Assembly (NCBI GenBank): GCA_000969725.1
Contig: JXSR01S048247.1
Direction: 5' to 3' (one strand)
DNA: 27,622 nucleotides
Origin: Ophiothrix spiculata
Taxonomy: Eukaryota; Echinodermata; Ophiuroidea; Amphilepidida; Ophiotrichidae
Shown here: positions 1-9,645 of the stretch, one piece after another
Numbering within the stretch: position 1 is the first letter of the stretch
How the letters are laid out: each line of letters begins with the position of its first letter
Program-made: the position numbers and the translations under genes
Notes under the pieces: model-generated
Database searches by the model: none
The model's input: the letters and a program-made list of their open reading frames with translations, nothing else
What the model was told of the DNA's origin: nothing

Positions 1-1874
1 GGTTATAGAATTATAATAATTTAATCAATTTTAGCATTTTTAATATTTTTTTTAAGGAGGGGGGTCATCTACCCCCTCATTCACCTATATCCAACTCACA
101 CCATCATTTTTCTAGGTACAAGCACATTTGACTAAATCCCTTTACAGTGGCATTACAGTCGCTATTTGGTGCACCTAAATTAATAGGGAACCCCTGACCC
201 GTTTTTGATTCTAAGGTGTCATTGAAGATTTTTTTAAAAGTGTTGAGTGTGTTGAAGTTAGATGAGTGTTTTACAATCAAAAACCCTATTAAATACTTTA
301 TACCTGGTCTTAGGTAAAAATTACATTTCTATCCAATACTAAACACAACTCATTTTTTGATAAAAAGATTAGACCAAATAAACTACTGTAACTTAAAAGT
401 AAGAAAACATCTCAAATAAAACCTCCACTGGCATGTTTTAGTCAAGGACCTTGATACTAAAATGATATTTTACATTAATTTTGGGAAAATTGATCTGATA
501 CATTTGAAATCCTCAAAACAGTTTTAGTCATTTGACAGAAAGATCAACCTAATTTATGACTAATAGTTGTAAAATCATTACCCTAAATATAACATGGGTT
601 GAATTAATAGCTCAATGACTATACTTCACATACAGGAGATTAAATAGGCAGGGCGCACACCACTAAATTTATCAGTTTTACTACCCAAATGAAAAACACT
701 TCACAATAGTTACAAATTTTGATTAGCAAAATACACACTTCATTTGTTCTGTGAAGAATTGGCAGATTAAAAAAACATTTTAGATGAAACTACCACATTG
801 TATATTACACTTTGTCAAAAGTACTTGATCTTTCTGTGACATTGTTTTAAACAAAGTAGTTCTATGTGATCTGAAGGCTCACCTTACAAGAAAGATATGG
901 AGTGAAACATTTTCTTTAACATTACAATGCTATGAAACTTTCATTAAAATGTAAAATGTTTTGATTGTTAATGACAAACAAAATTTTCAACATGGAAGCA
1001 CATTCATAAAATAGACTTCCCTGTAAAGGTTTGAAGAAGTGTTAAATTTATATTTAAAACAACCCATTTCGGTCAAGTAGTTAAGCAAATTCCTTTCCTA
1101 ATTTGAGTTTAATGTGAAACATTATTTCCCAAATATTTTTATATTTACTGGAAAACCTTAAAATGTGTGAGGGTAAAAAAAATGCATGAATTTACTTCCA
1201 CAAACCATATTTAGTTGATCACACTTGGGAATTCTATAAAACTGTTTGAACGAAAACAAAGCAATATATGGTCAAGAACATACAGAATGGCTGTACACAA
1301 AACATGCTGTAAGTGTTACAATTGCACTCAATGATACTGGGTAATGGAGTTTTCTGAAAATGGCTCCTGAACATTATTTAGTAGCATGCAGCCTAAATCC
1401 AATTTCCTTTGATGATCCCAAATGATTTGAATTATCGAAATATTAGCTTAATAGAGATCAGTTATATTAGAATGACTTCCTATCATGTGATATTCTGGTA
1501 GGAATTGTGAGGGGGCTACTGTGTGTGATGGATTATTTCCTTCTTTGTTCTTTATCAAATGTAAACTAATGTAATATGACTGCATCAAAAATTAAAATCT
1601 TTCGTAGCAGTCACACCAATTAGGTTTAAGATTTAGGGTTTAGAATGTTAGACTTAGCAACACAAGTATCTGAAATTAGCTCTAACATTTAGGATATATC
1701 AACCATAACTATAATGTAATGCAGCTAGGTTTCCATTCTATGATATCACATAGCCTGAACTGTAGAATATTCAGAGCACTTGATTATTGCTTTATCATTG
1801 GCAATGTAATGTGATACTTGGAGCTATTGTTGTTGAATATAAGAATTTGTTTTTGTTGTTGTTTTGTGCAAAAC
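1..1874. other. AT-rich non-coding DNA, no gene seen
   Basis: Presumed intron of the ANKS1-like gene, downstream of its fourth exon. There is no long reading frame and no recognised exon. The only structure is a short inverted repeat at 56-79 (GAGGGGG against CCCCCTC, 8-base loop) and a T/G-rich microsatellite at about 1849-1867. Confidence 0.6.
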
Positions 1875-2141
1875 CTTAACCCTAACCCCACTGAATCTCA
1901 CAATATCCCATTCCACAAAGTTAAGAAATTCGCCTAAGTCCAAATAAGTCATAGACCCGAGTTAGCTATGATCACGAAATTGCTGCCATGACAGCGCCTG
2001 CTCAGTGGCTTGACATAGTGATAATTGGACACAGAAGCGGGGGGTCCCGGGTTCGGATCCAGGTGAAAACCTGTGATTTTTGACTTGCAAATTTCCGAGT
2101 AGATAGTTTTTAAACGAAGTGGTCAAAGTGTTAGGGTTAAG
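1875..2141 (+). repeat. tRNA-derived SINE-like repeat, copy 1
   Basis: Nearly identical to 22550-22811 over most of its length and in the same orientation. It contains a tRNA-like A box (TGCTCAGTGG, near 1999-2008) and a B box (GGTTCGGATCC, near 2050-2060) about 50 bp apart, as in RNA polymerase III promoters of tRNA-derived SINEs. Its ends are a perfect 12-bp inverted repeat, CTTAACCCTAAC at 1875-1886 and GTTAGGGTTAAG at 2130-2141. That is unusual for a SINE and more like a MITE. Both readings are possible. No coding potential. Confidence 0.7.
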
Positions 2142-3649
2142 TTTGTGCAATCTACTAGCTTATCACGGAATGGACCGATGTGTGTTTCTGATTTGTGATT
2201 GCTTACTGTGTCATAAGTTTAATATGAAATTTCACATGATCGCAGTGTTGTTATGACAAACTAGCATCAGTAGAAATCCATCGATGAAATCACCAAGACA
2301 CTCTTGAGTACTAAAGTGTTAGGATTAAGATATAGGATGTAGGGCTAGGGTTAAGGGTGTGGCTCACATGGCAACCTGAAAAGAGCCCATAAAGCTGTCA
2401 CACTAGTTTTAGTACTATATAGATCAGAGATTGGGATCACAGTTTGAGTCAAGAGTCATACGAATGTTATTGATGACTTCCTGATAAAGCAAAATATATT
2501 AGCTCATATGTTGCACGATGAATGTTCCATGACGGCGAATTAAGAAATATATTACTTCAGAAAACATGACATTCATGCTCAGATTGGGAACTGAAGTATA
2601 TCAGAACTGTAAGAGTGATGCAATAGTAAAACTGCATTTTGATAAATCCATTCACGGGCATTATTCTTATTATTGGGTTTGTATTTTAGAAGGAGGCAGC
2701 ATTTTGACAGATTTTTGCTTTCGTAAAAAACTCAGCCAATAGAATACATTCTCAAGTTGAATTTATACTATGATGTTTCTGGCATTTAATAAAAGATGTT
2801 ATATTAATGTTGAAATTATTTTAATATTCAAGAAGGTGGCTTAAAGTGCCTACACCAAACCTGGGCCCCAAACCAAAGGCTACTGGGGACTCCTTTGCCT
2901 AGTAAAAAATCAACAATATGTTTGTTTCAGACGTTTTGTATGTCTCTCACAATATCCCAATAAAATCCAATAAGCTTAGATCTGCACAATTGCACAGTTT
3001 CTTTTCCTGGTAAAAACAACTTTTGTGACCATTATGACTAACAAATAAAAAACTATCACCTTGATCTTTCTGTCGTATGAGTGCATCACAGACACTTGGT
3101 ATAAATGACAACATTTTTGACAATCCATCCTAACAATTTGTGAATAGGCCACAACTTGCTTTCGCAGTTGCACAAGAACACAGGAACTTGATATGTTGCA
3201 GCCGTACTCTGGCAACTGAATGGTAATTTGACTGAGAATGCGGCTAAACAAGGTGATTGAGCCAGCCAAGCGCCGTTCCTTGCTAACGCACGATTTGGCG
3301 GTAAATTATAAGATGCATATTGCGTTGTAGTCAAATAATAGTAGCGTGAGACAGAGCGCAGAGCTTGGTCAATACTCACTCGCGCAGCGTCGGTCCAGGC
3401 ATAGCGCACGCGTGGCGCAATCCCCTAACTTAGCCCAATTTTTAGGGTGCAAATAGACCAGTTTCCTATCTGGACTTTTATTAATCTATGGTTGCAGCTA
3501 GCTTGAGTTTAACCCAAATAAAGCTGCCTAAATCCAAAATCATATGTATTTACCGAGTAGTTAACTTTAATGTGGCTTTAGACGGCAAACAAACATTTTC
3601 TACTCACACATGCAATGATGCAAGAATTGTTGCAAAAAATGTATGTACT
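2142..3649. other. Non-coding DNA; CpG-richer patch at 3240-3430
   Basis: No recognised exon or repeat. From about 3240 to 3430 the base composition shifts towards G+C with many CpG dinucleotides, unlike the AT-rich surroundings. Two overlapping minus-strand frames (97 and 107 codons, 2976-3409) cross it, but their translations resemble no family I know. Confidence 0.45.
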
Positions 3650-4366
3650 TCATAGATTTACAGGGGAGATACATGACTCGCCGGTATTTTTTTCCAGCAT
3701 GTTCACGAGACAAAATTGGGGGTATTTGAATTTTTGCCGATGATGCATTACATCTTGTCACCATACGTGAATATTGAAAACATGCACACACGCTTTATGT
3801 GCAGGTTGGCGTATCATTAGCGTAAAGTATTACTTGCAAGGTTTGTCTTGACGTGCGACCAAATCTCGGCACTCAGAGTTGATTTTGGCGGGAACAGGGA
3901 ATATATAAGATTGGGAAATGACAGACCTATTTATAAAGTGACACAGTGCATGCGCGCCGCCATCTTTGATTTAGCACGTGTTGCGTCCGCGCCTCTCAGA
4001 GAGTCCTAAATGCGTTTTACGTAAAATAATGTATAGCATAGACTTGGGACAATTCTAATACATCGTAGTAAATAAACAATCATGAATGAAATGTCAAAGG
4101 CTTTCACGGACTTCACGGTGCAGTTCAGAGTGTCCCCTGGGGTGCCACTTTTTTTGCCCATGAGTGCGTCAGTCGCCATTTTGTATTCCGGCGTTTTCTC
4201 TGCATTGTTTACATTGTACGACTGCCGATATCGAGTGCCAGCGAAATGCCGGTGTCAGAGCCCTGGCGGGAACCAAATGGACCTTTATACCCCAACCCTA
4301 CATGGCTGATGACACCATTACATGTGGCAGTATACAAAGTTTGGCATATCCCCTGTAAATCTATGA
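3650..4366. mobile_element. 717-bp element with perfect 18-bp terminal inverted repeats
   Basis: The left end TCATAGATTTACAGGGGA (3650-3667) is exactly complementary to 4349-4366, and similarity continues a few bases further inward. This is the layout of a non-autonomous DNA transposon. The interior is GC- and CpG-richer than its surroundings and holds a cluster of promoter-like motifs. It contains a 75-codon plus-strand frame (4082-4309) with no recognised domain. No clear target-site duplication was found, so the superfamily is unknown. Confidence 0.65.
3883..3980. promoter_or_regulatory. Cluster of promoter-type motifs (E2F, TATA-like, NRF1, YY1, E-box)
   Basis: Within 98 bp there are TTTTGGCGGGAA (3883-3894, E2F consensus), a TATATAAG-like string at 3902, GTGCATGCGCG (3946-3956, NRF1-like), GCCGCCATCTT (3956-3966, YY1 consensus) and CACGTG (3975-3980, E-box). 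These motifs are typical of animal housekeeping promoters. No downstream exon is recognised on either strand, so a promoter role is only inferred. All of them lie inside the inverted-repeat element 3650-4366. Confidence 0.35.
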
Positions 4367-4576
4367 TTTAATTCTAAATATTTATTTTAACATGCTGTTG
4401 TGACTGATTGACAAGGTGATCAATCATTCGGCTTGTGCTTGTAACAAAAATTCTTATTGTGATTATCAAGTAACTGTTGTAACGACATTATGATTTTGAA
4501 ATCTTTGTATTATATGTTATATAGTTATCATAATTCAATATTCAACTAATATAAACCACTTCACTCTAGACATTAC

Positions 4577-4760
4577 CGTGAATAAGTGTGTTTACATCTT
4601 GCGCTACAATGGTTGAATGTCTCCTGATCTTGTCCATAGCCGTTTCCCCACCCTCATCAGTCAAGTGAACATTGATGGGTGGGTCATGGTGGAGGAGTTC
4701 TGATACCACTTCTACTTTGCCATATACTGCTGCCTCATGGAGAGCTGTGCCGGTCTTGAG
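4577..4760 (-). CDS. ANKS1-like exon, fourth ankyrin exon in the window
   Basis: This 184-bp exon encodes 61 codons plus one base. It reads from LKTGTALHEA, through YGKVEVVSELLHHDPPINVH, to a half repeat (ETAMDKIRRHS) and a tail VAQDVNTLIH. ANKS1 has the same layout at the end of its ankyrin block: G-ALHEAA-FGK-, then a degenerate TALD-type cap and an ALIE-type tail. The acceptor AG is at 4762-4761, after a T-rich run. The best donor is GTAATG from 4576 downward, in phase 1. Reading through instead meets a TAG stop at 4568-4566, so the donor choice is inferred from the homologue continuing into a linker. The next exon was not recognised in 1-4576. A decayed partial copy of this exon sits 0.9 kb away at 5694-5765. 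Confidence 0.88.
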
Positions 4761-4849
4761 CTGAAATAGAAAATGATAAATGCATAAAGTAAATAGGAAC
4801 GGCTTGTATTTACACAAGTCACAGTGCCAATCTCTCTTTCGAAGTATTG

Positions 4850-5011
4850 GGCCAGACTCCTTTCTTTGTTATATTTGTGGTAAAGGGATCACCACCCCTC
4901 CTTCACCACGAGTCTGTTACCTTCCCAGCACTGAAGAATGCCATTACCAATTTGACACCTGGATGGAGAGGAGCATATTAGGATAAGTTTCTTGCTCAAG
5001 GATGCATACAA
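4850..5011 (+). repeat. Degenerate SINE-like remnant
   Basis: The stretch from TGGATGGAGAGGAGC (about 4961) to CTTGCTCAAGGA (4992-5003) resembles the 3' part of SINE-like repeats common in marine invertebrates, in which a GGATGGAG segment is followed by a CTTGC-CAAGG motif. The match is from memory of such repeats, not from a search. It overlaps a 68-codon plus-strand frame that looks fortuitous. Confidence 0.35.
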
Positions 5012-5108
5012 AAATGTTGACAAATGTCATTCATGACTTTTTCTCCACTCTCTGACTCATCAGTCAAGAACTAGTCAAAGTAGCAGTCTACAAACACCCG
5101 ACTGCTAT

Positions 5109-5313
5109 TCATTATAGATTAATAACTGCGTAATACTTAACGCGAGTGAAATTGTACAACAATAATGCACTGCGTGCTGAAGTTGGAGTTGTCCGCACTC
5201 ACGAGGCATAGCCGAGTGAGTTTGATTTGACAACTTCGATTTCAGCACAAAGTGCATTTTTTTTGTACATTTTCAACAGCGCCAAGTAAAGAGCAGTTAT
5301 TAATCTAATTCAT
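5109..5313. mobile_element. Fold-back MITE of about 200 bp
   Basis: The outer arms AGATTAATAACTGC (5116-5129) and its complement (5293-5306) are perfect over 14 bp and extend outward imperfectly. Inner arms also pair: GTACAA, TGCACT and GTGCTGAAGTTG on the left (5154-5184) against CAACTTCGATTTCAGCAC, AGTGCA and GTAC on the right (5230-5265). The CpG-containing centre also holds pairing CACTC/GAGTG. Almost the whole unit can fold on itself. It sits in the intron between exons three and four. Confidence 0.65.
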
Positions 5314-5690
5314 ACACGACAATGATTAGAATAAAGTTATAAAGAAATTATACAGCATAATTATTTTAAAATGTGTTTGCTACTTCAATAAAACATAGAA
5401 AACACAACCATTCATCGTCCCTTGTTAATCATTGTAATTTAGATTTACCTTTCTTTTAAAATGAAACTTGCCATGTTGCGAGCATGTTACGCATACGCGT
5501 ACATGGAATTGTACAACGCACTACGCAATACGCAGCGTGCAACTAGACGGGATTAATGAATGCGTATAAGGTACCAACTGTCCAATTAGATTTACAATGT
5601 CAATGCGTACTTAACGCAGAGTGTATGAATCACAAATAATCACCAATTTTCAGCGCACAATAACCCATGGGCATCAAGAACCAATCAGAA
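5314..5690. other. Intronic DNA with a CpG-rich stretch
   Basis: No exon seen. From about 5470 to 5635 the sequence has many ACGC/GCGT strings (for example ACGCATACGCG and ACGCAATACGCAGCG), repeating themes of the fold-back element just before it. It may be a degraded relative, but I could not align it. Confidence 0.3.
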
Positions 5691-5693
5691 GAT

Positions 5694-5765
5694 GACGTGT
5701 ACATTGATGGGTGGATCGTGATGGAGAAGTTCTTATATCACTTCTTTACCATAATTATGGCACCA
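5694..5765 (-). pseudogene. Decayed duplicate of the fourth ankyrin exon
   Basis: Read on the minus strand, this segment gives YGKEVI, then a TAA stop at 5735-5733, then ELLHHDPPINVHV. The live exon at 4577-4760 reads YGKVEVVSELLHHDPPINVHL. Over the 57 aligned bases from TAT to CAC there are eight substitutions (my hand count) and one deleted codon. Six substitutions are synonymous, one is V to I and one creates the stop. The 5' part of the exon may extend weakly to about 5783 with small deletions. The 3' part is not recognisable below 5694. No good splice acceptor with a pyrimidine tract is present. It lies in the intron between the third and fourth exons, so it looks like a tandem exon duplication that has since died. 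Confidence 0.82.
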
Positions 5766-6084
5766 CACCAGTTTAGCTTCTCATTGAATCACTACTGTAT
5801 GGCTTCCTAACAAAAAAGACCTTTTTACCAGTTCTGAGCCAACATTGCATAGATTTCCCAGTTCGGGTCTCATTTGTTTTCCATTTTCCCACCAGATTAT
5901 CAATTTTACTCTCCTCCTTCACATTTTCTCTTCCTTTTACCCTCTCTTTTCCCAGTAGTTTGGCAGAAATTTCCCAGTGACAAGCTTCAAGTGGGGCAGT
6001 CTGCCCTACCTGCCCCATCTGTTATTCCACCGTGTGTCAGTCTTGTGCTGAGGGTAGGCAACTGATTTACTGTGAGTGTTGCAG

Positions 6085-6135
6085 TTTTGGAAAACAGGAG
6101 GCTCCCAGTTCAGATCCTGGTGAAACATGGGAAAA
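6085..6135 (+). repeat. Possible tRNA-like SINE remnant
   Basis: CCCAGTTCAGATCCTGGTG (6105-6123) resembles a tRNA T-arm with a B box, and the flanks resemble the other tRNA-like repeats here. It lies just outside the 3' end of the third exon (minus strand). Weak on its own. Confidence 0.3.
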
Positions 6136-6172
6136 GTTAAGAAATCCACTAGGTTTGATATTGTAGACCTAC

Positions 6173-6394
6173 CCTTTTGTTGATATCACAGCCGCTATCC
6201 AGCAGCACTTTGACCACTTTATGATGTCCATTACGTGCAGCTAGATGTAACAGAGATCTTGATTCTGGTATCTTGTGTAATAATTCTGGCTTGGACTGAA
6301 TCAGTAATTCCACAGCTTCTAAACGACCATATTGAGTGGCCAGATCTAATGGAGTTTCTTCTTTTTTGTTGAGCACTGATGGGTCTACTCCATA
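6173..6394 (-). CDS. ANKS1-like exon, third ankyrin exon in the window
   Basis: This 222-bp exon encodes 74 codons, from YGVDPSVLNK to GCDINKR. It contains the loop of the preceding repeat and two complete ankyrin repeats: TPLDLATQYGRLEAVELLI and SLLHLAARNGHHKVVKVLLDSG. The TPLDLA-YGRLE block followed by HLAARNGH and VLLD-G is the strongest match to ANKS1 in the window. The acceptor AG at 6396-6395 follows a long perfect pyrimidine tract (plus-strand purines 6397-6420). The donor is GTAGGT at 6172 downward, after an AGG codon. Both ends are phase 0. A start codon within the exon (ATG-like M at codon 1 of a shorter reading) is not used, because the frame runs unbroken to the acceptor. Confidence 0.92.
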
Positions 6395-6659
6395 CTGAAA
6401 GAAAGAAAAAGAAAAAAGGGGAAAATTAACAATCAGGATAATGATTTTGTGTTATCAGGAAATCCATTGTCTCTTCTTACAAATCATTGACAATAGGTTT
6501 TGTTGCAGTATTCATCATGTAGTAAATCAACATCTTGGGCTGATCTGGAAGATCAAAGAGTAATACCGTATATAGGGAGCACTATTTCAGATGGGAGGTA
6601 TTGAAGTCAAATCGCAAGGTGATTTTATGAAAAATTGTTCCAAAGTGTGTTCAACATGA

Positions 6660-6800
6660 ATGCAATGCATTGTCAACTCAATTTGAGCCATTTCTGTGTA
6701 GATTTGTTTTACTTTTTTTGATTTCACTACATTTTAAACTTTATTTAGAGCATTTCCATATGTTTTTTATTCTAAGTGGAATCTAGGCTAGTCCCTTTAA
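6660..6800 (-). mobile_element. Truncated copy of the TTAAAGGGACTAGCC MITE
   Basis: The reverse complement of this stretch aligns with the left 140 bp of the full element at 8340-8884. It begins TTAAAGGGACTAGCCTAGAT and contains the shared GAAATGGCTCAAATTGAG block. The opposite end of the element is missing. Confidence 0.75.
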
Positions 6801-7212
6801 ATAAAAATAATGAAAGTTTAGGTTATCCCCGAAACATCCCATCATTTACTCTGTGAATTTTCTTTATGATAGCGTGAATAAGTTAAAATATATTCATACA
6901 ATTATCCCTAAAAAGGTGATGCTAACCCAGAGTCAATTTCCAAGAGCTTTATTGATAGCTAATTTTGATATAATAATATATGCATTTTGAAAACAATAGT
7001 CAGTATAGATTTTCTTAATGAATATCATTTACAGCGGATGTCCTCGTCACCTGCTGCTGACTATCAGTCAAAAGTCAATCAAAATGAAGCTGTTAATTGC
7101 ACAAATCAATGCAACTCATTTAGGAAATCAATGCTATTGATTTTGGTAAATAGTTTACTTTTGAAACGACTTCTGCAGCTTGATCAGTAGATTGAATTTT
7201 ATTTCTTTTTCG
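6801..7212. other. AT-rich intron, nothing recognised
   Basis: Intron between exons two and three. No exon, RNA gene or clear repeat seen. The small plus-strand frame starting at 6987 has no family resemblance. Confidence 0.5.
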
Positions 7213-7395
7213 GAGCAAAACTAAAGCTGAATTCATACTCGAAACGCAATGCGTTGCGTTTTCGATAATTATCACGGCAAACGGCACCGCAAATGAATTC
7301 ACACTCAAAAACGCAAACGGACTGCGTCAGCCGATGACATGAAAACGCAATGGAAAGTTCAGCTTTTCTCAACTCGATTTGCGTTGCCGCAAAAG
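7213..7395. repeat. CpG-rich palindromic repeat, probable transposon remnant
   Basis: Contains the palindrome AACGCAATGCGTTGCGTT (7241-7258). Two related blocks, GAATTCATACTCGAAACGCAA (from 7232) and GAATTCACACTCAAAAACGC (from 7295), recur about 63 bp apart. Several more AACGCAA/TTGCG strings follow. Clustered inverted ACGCAA motifs of this kind are typical of subterminal regions of small DNA transposons, but I could not find both ends. Confidence 0.4.
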
Positions 7396-7510
7396 GTGTC
7401 TAAAATACCCAAAAGGGTGTGCAAAAACCCATAACAGTGTCTAAACCCAAAATCGATATGTAAAACCCAAAACGGCGTGTAAAAATAAGAAAGGTGTCAA
7501 AAACAAACAA
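7393..7510 (+). repeat. Degenerate tandem repeat, about 21-bp unit
   Basis: About five imperfect units of the form GGTGTCTAAAACCCAAAA follow each other (AGGTGTCTAAAATACCC, GGGTGTGCAAAAACCC, AGTGTCTAAACCC, ATGTAAAACCC, GCGTGTAAAAA). Non-coding. Confidence 0.55.
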
Positions 7511-7854
7511 CACCTATATGGCCGCCCATAGTTTGACGTCACAACAAAATGTTTGATAGCGAAAATTTTGTTTGAAGGCCGAGTATGGTTTGGCCCTAAA
7601 TGAATGAATCTACGTCACATTTTTTTTATTTAGTTGTTTGCTTCCTGAGGCTGCTGAGGCCATTACTTGGTACACATGCTTGGTCTGAAAAAGTCGCAAA
7701 AATGGTCAGATTTTGGCCCAAAGACTTGATGTCTTTAGAGAAAGAGACTGTATCTTTTCAGAGATTCTTCGACATTTGGGGTAACTATTTTTAAATATCT
7801 TTGGCATTAGAGTCACATTTTCGCCAAGTGATCATCATCTGATTATGTTTATAT

Positions 7855-8225
7855 CTGGGGGGTACTCAACAAAATTTTAGTAAGTATGTGATATCCGGGA
7901 TATCCAACATAGGGTCTTGCAGAACTGGTTTTTGGTCAAAAATAGGGTCTATGGAACTGATTTTGTCCCAAATTGAGGTCTCAGGAACTGTTTTTTCCCA
8001 TTAAAAATATGACTATTTGAGCTGAAAATCGCTCAAAATTAGGTTGAAAACTTAATAAAACACACTTTTGAGTCATTTTCTTTGAAAATAGGGTCTTCAG
8101 AACTGAAGTAATCTTGAAATGAGCATCTTGGAGAGCGGAAGAGGCGGCTTGAAAAGGGGGTCTTGAGCACGGTACATACCCATACTTTCCGTCAATGAAA
8201 GTGACCCCCTGGGGTTTGCATGCTG
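7855..8225 (+). repeat. Degenerate GGGTCT-type repeat region
   Basis: The segment opens GGGGGGTACTCAACAAAA and carries recurring AGGGTCT...GAACTG units (near 7911, 7945, 7975 and 8090). It ends in GGGGGTCTTGAGCACGG and GACCCCCTGGGG. Minus-strand 19020-19260 has a similar layout and may be a second copy. The match is by eye. Confidence 0.45.
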
Positions 8226-8339
8226 TCATGGCATTTCCACATTCTTAGTACTACTAGAAGTGAACACTTTCTTTTAAACCTATCGGATATTATTGCCCAT
8301 CAAATACTTGATACTCATGGACACTTAAAGTCTGACCAT

Positions 8340-8884
8340 TTAAAGGGACTAGCCTAGATTCCACTCAGAATGAAAAACTTATATGGAAAAGCTTTAAATA
8401 AAGCTTACAAGTGTAGCAAATCCAAAAAAAGTACAAAAAATGACACAGAAATGGCTCAAATTGAGAGAGAATTAATTTACAATATATTCTGTGATGGTGG
8501 TGTAACTATCCTGTGTTTTCTAAATCCTAATTTTGTACCTCATATGGATTTACCAGATAAAACATCATATAAAGCTCCTGGAAATAATTTAATACATATT
8601 AAAAAAGAAACAATTTCATCAAAAATAATCTGTTTACTTATCACAGGTGTAGAAACATGATCTTTTTAAAAAAATTAAAACTAGAAACACTTTTTCTCAA
8701 CATTTTTTTCACCGGCGAAAAAAATCAAAGTAAGTAAAGAATTGCAATTTTCTCCAATATTCCTCAAAATTATGGAAAACTACTGGTAGGTTATATTACT
8801 ATATAAACATGTTCTATTGATTCATGTAAAAAAAAAATATGTGGGTAAAAAATTAGTGGCAAGAATCTAGGCCAGTCCCTTTAA
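8340..8884. mobile_element. Full-length MITE, T2/Kolobok-like
   Basis: The left end TTAAAGGGACTAGCCTAGAT (8340-8359) is the inverted complement, with one mismatch, of AATCTAGGCCAGTCCCTTTAA (8864-8884). TTAA at each tip fits a TTAA target duplication. The TTAAAGGGA start fits the terminal TTAAAGGRR consensus described for T2/Kolobok MITEs. Partial relatives lie at 6660-6800 and 22975-23126. The 96-codon plus-strand frame inside (8370-8660) encodes no recognisable transposase and is probably fortuitous. Confidence 0.75.
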
Positions 8885-9250
8885 TATTTTTGAATGGTAT
8901 TTTGTTTCCACTTGCCACAAAAATGACAGCTATTTCAATGGGGATAACAAAGCAAATAAAAATACCCACAAAAATTAACCGTAATTTTTATGCCAAATTA
9001 GTGATCAGTGATTTTCATTGACACCATTTCATGGGAAACCGCAACCTGTTCAAAGGTCATTGTAATGGTATATCCTCAAGGTGGGTTCTGTCACCTTCCC
9101 TGGGGTTTGGTTTCAGAACATGACTAGATAACAAATTCCAGCTGATAAGTATTCATAGACTGGAATTTCCCTAGCTCTTCCTAGCACCATCATAACTAAC
9201 CAATCTCATTCTATTGTTGTTGGATTGAATTTGTAAGCGCTTGGTCGGGG
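8885..9250. other. AT-rich intron, nothing recognised
   Basis: No exon or repeat boundary visible. GTGATCAGTGATTTTCATTG near 9001 and similar strings are simple. Confidence 0.45.
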
Positions 9251-9645
9251 GAAAATATGTTGCAATATTAAAGTGACAATGTGTTGTAAAATAGGGGGTC
9301 AATCAGTTTGGAGGGTGATAAAACTGGTTAATTTCCCGATGGTCATTCAGAGCTACTTGTAAGCAATTATAAAATGGGGTCATTCAGTGTCAGTTTGGAA
9401 TAAAACCAGCTAAGTTTTGACATTTTTAGAAATCACTGATCTTCAAAATATACTACGCAAAGGACATGAAATTGACACTTTGAGCAAAAAATGGGTCATT
9501 CATTGCAGGTCCTCTAAAATGTGTGAGAGACAACATAAAAAGAGAGTTAGTAAGTTGGACTTACAAAAATAAGGGGTCATTGGGTGACAGTTCAATGAAA
9601 AAGGGGGTCATTGGGTGAAAGCGCGACGAAAAAGGGGGTCTGTTG
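9250..9645 (+). repeat. Degenerate G-rich repeat with GGGGTCATT units
   Basis: GGGGTCA strings recur at irregular spacing (about 9295, 9376, 9490). They become a short tandem array at about 9570-9640 with a unit near 30 bp: AAGGGGTCATTGGGTGACAG, then AAGGGGGTCATTGGGTGAAA, then AAGGGGGTCTGTTGACAGG. Non-coding. Confidence 0.5.

Noticed and set aside
1875..1890. CCTAACCC strings suggesting interstitial telomere sequence
   Set aside because: Only two hexamer-like units, and the same string opens the second copy at 22555, so it is part of a dispersed repeat rather than telomeric DNA.
4082..4309. 75-codon plus-strand frame downstream of the promoter-like motifs
   Set aside because: The translation matches nothing I recognise, and an overlapping frame of similar length exists. 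Kept only as a note to the promoter-like cluster.
8370..8660. 96-codon plus-strand frame as a gene
   Set aside because: It lies wholly inside a MITE with inverted ends, shows no transposase-like motif, and is broken in the related fragments.
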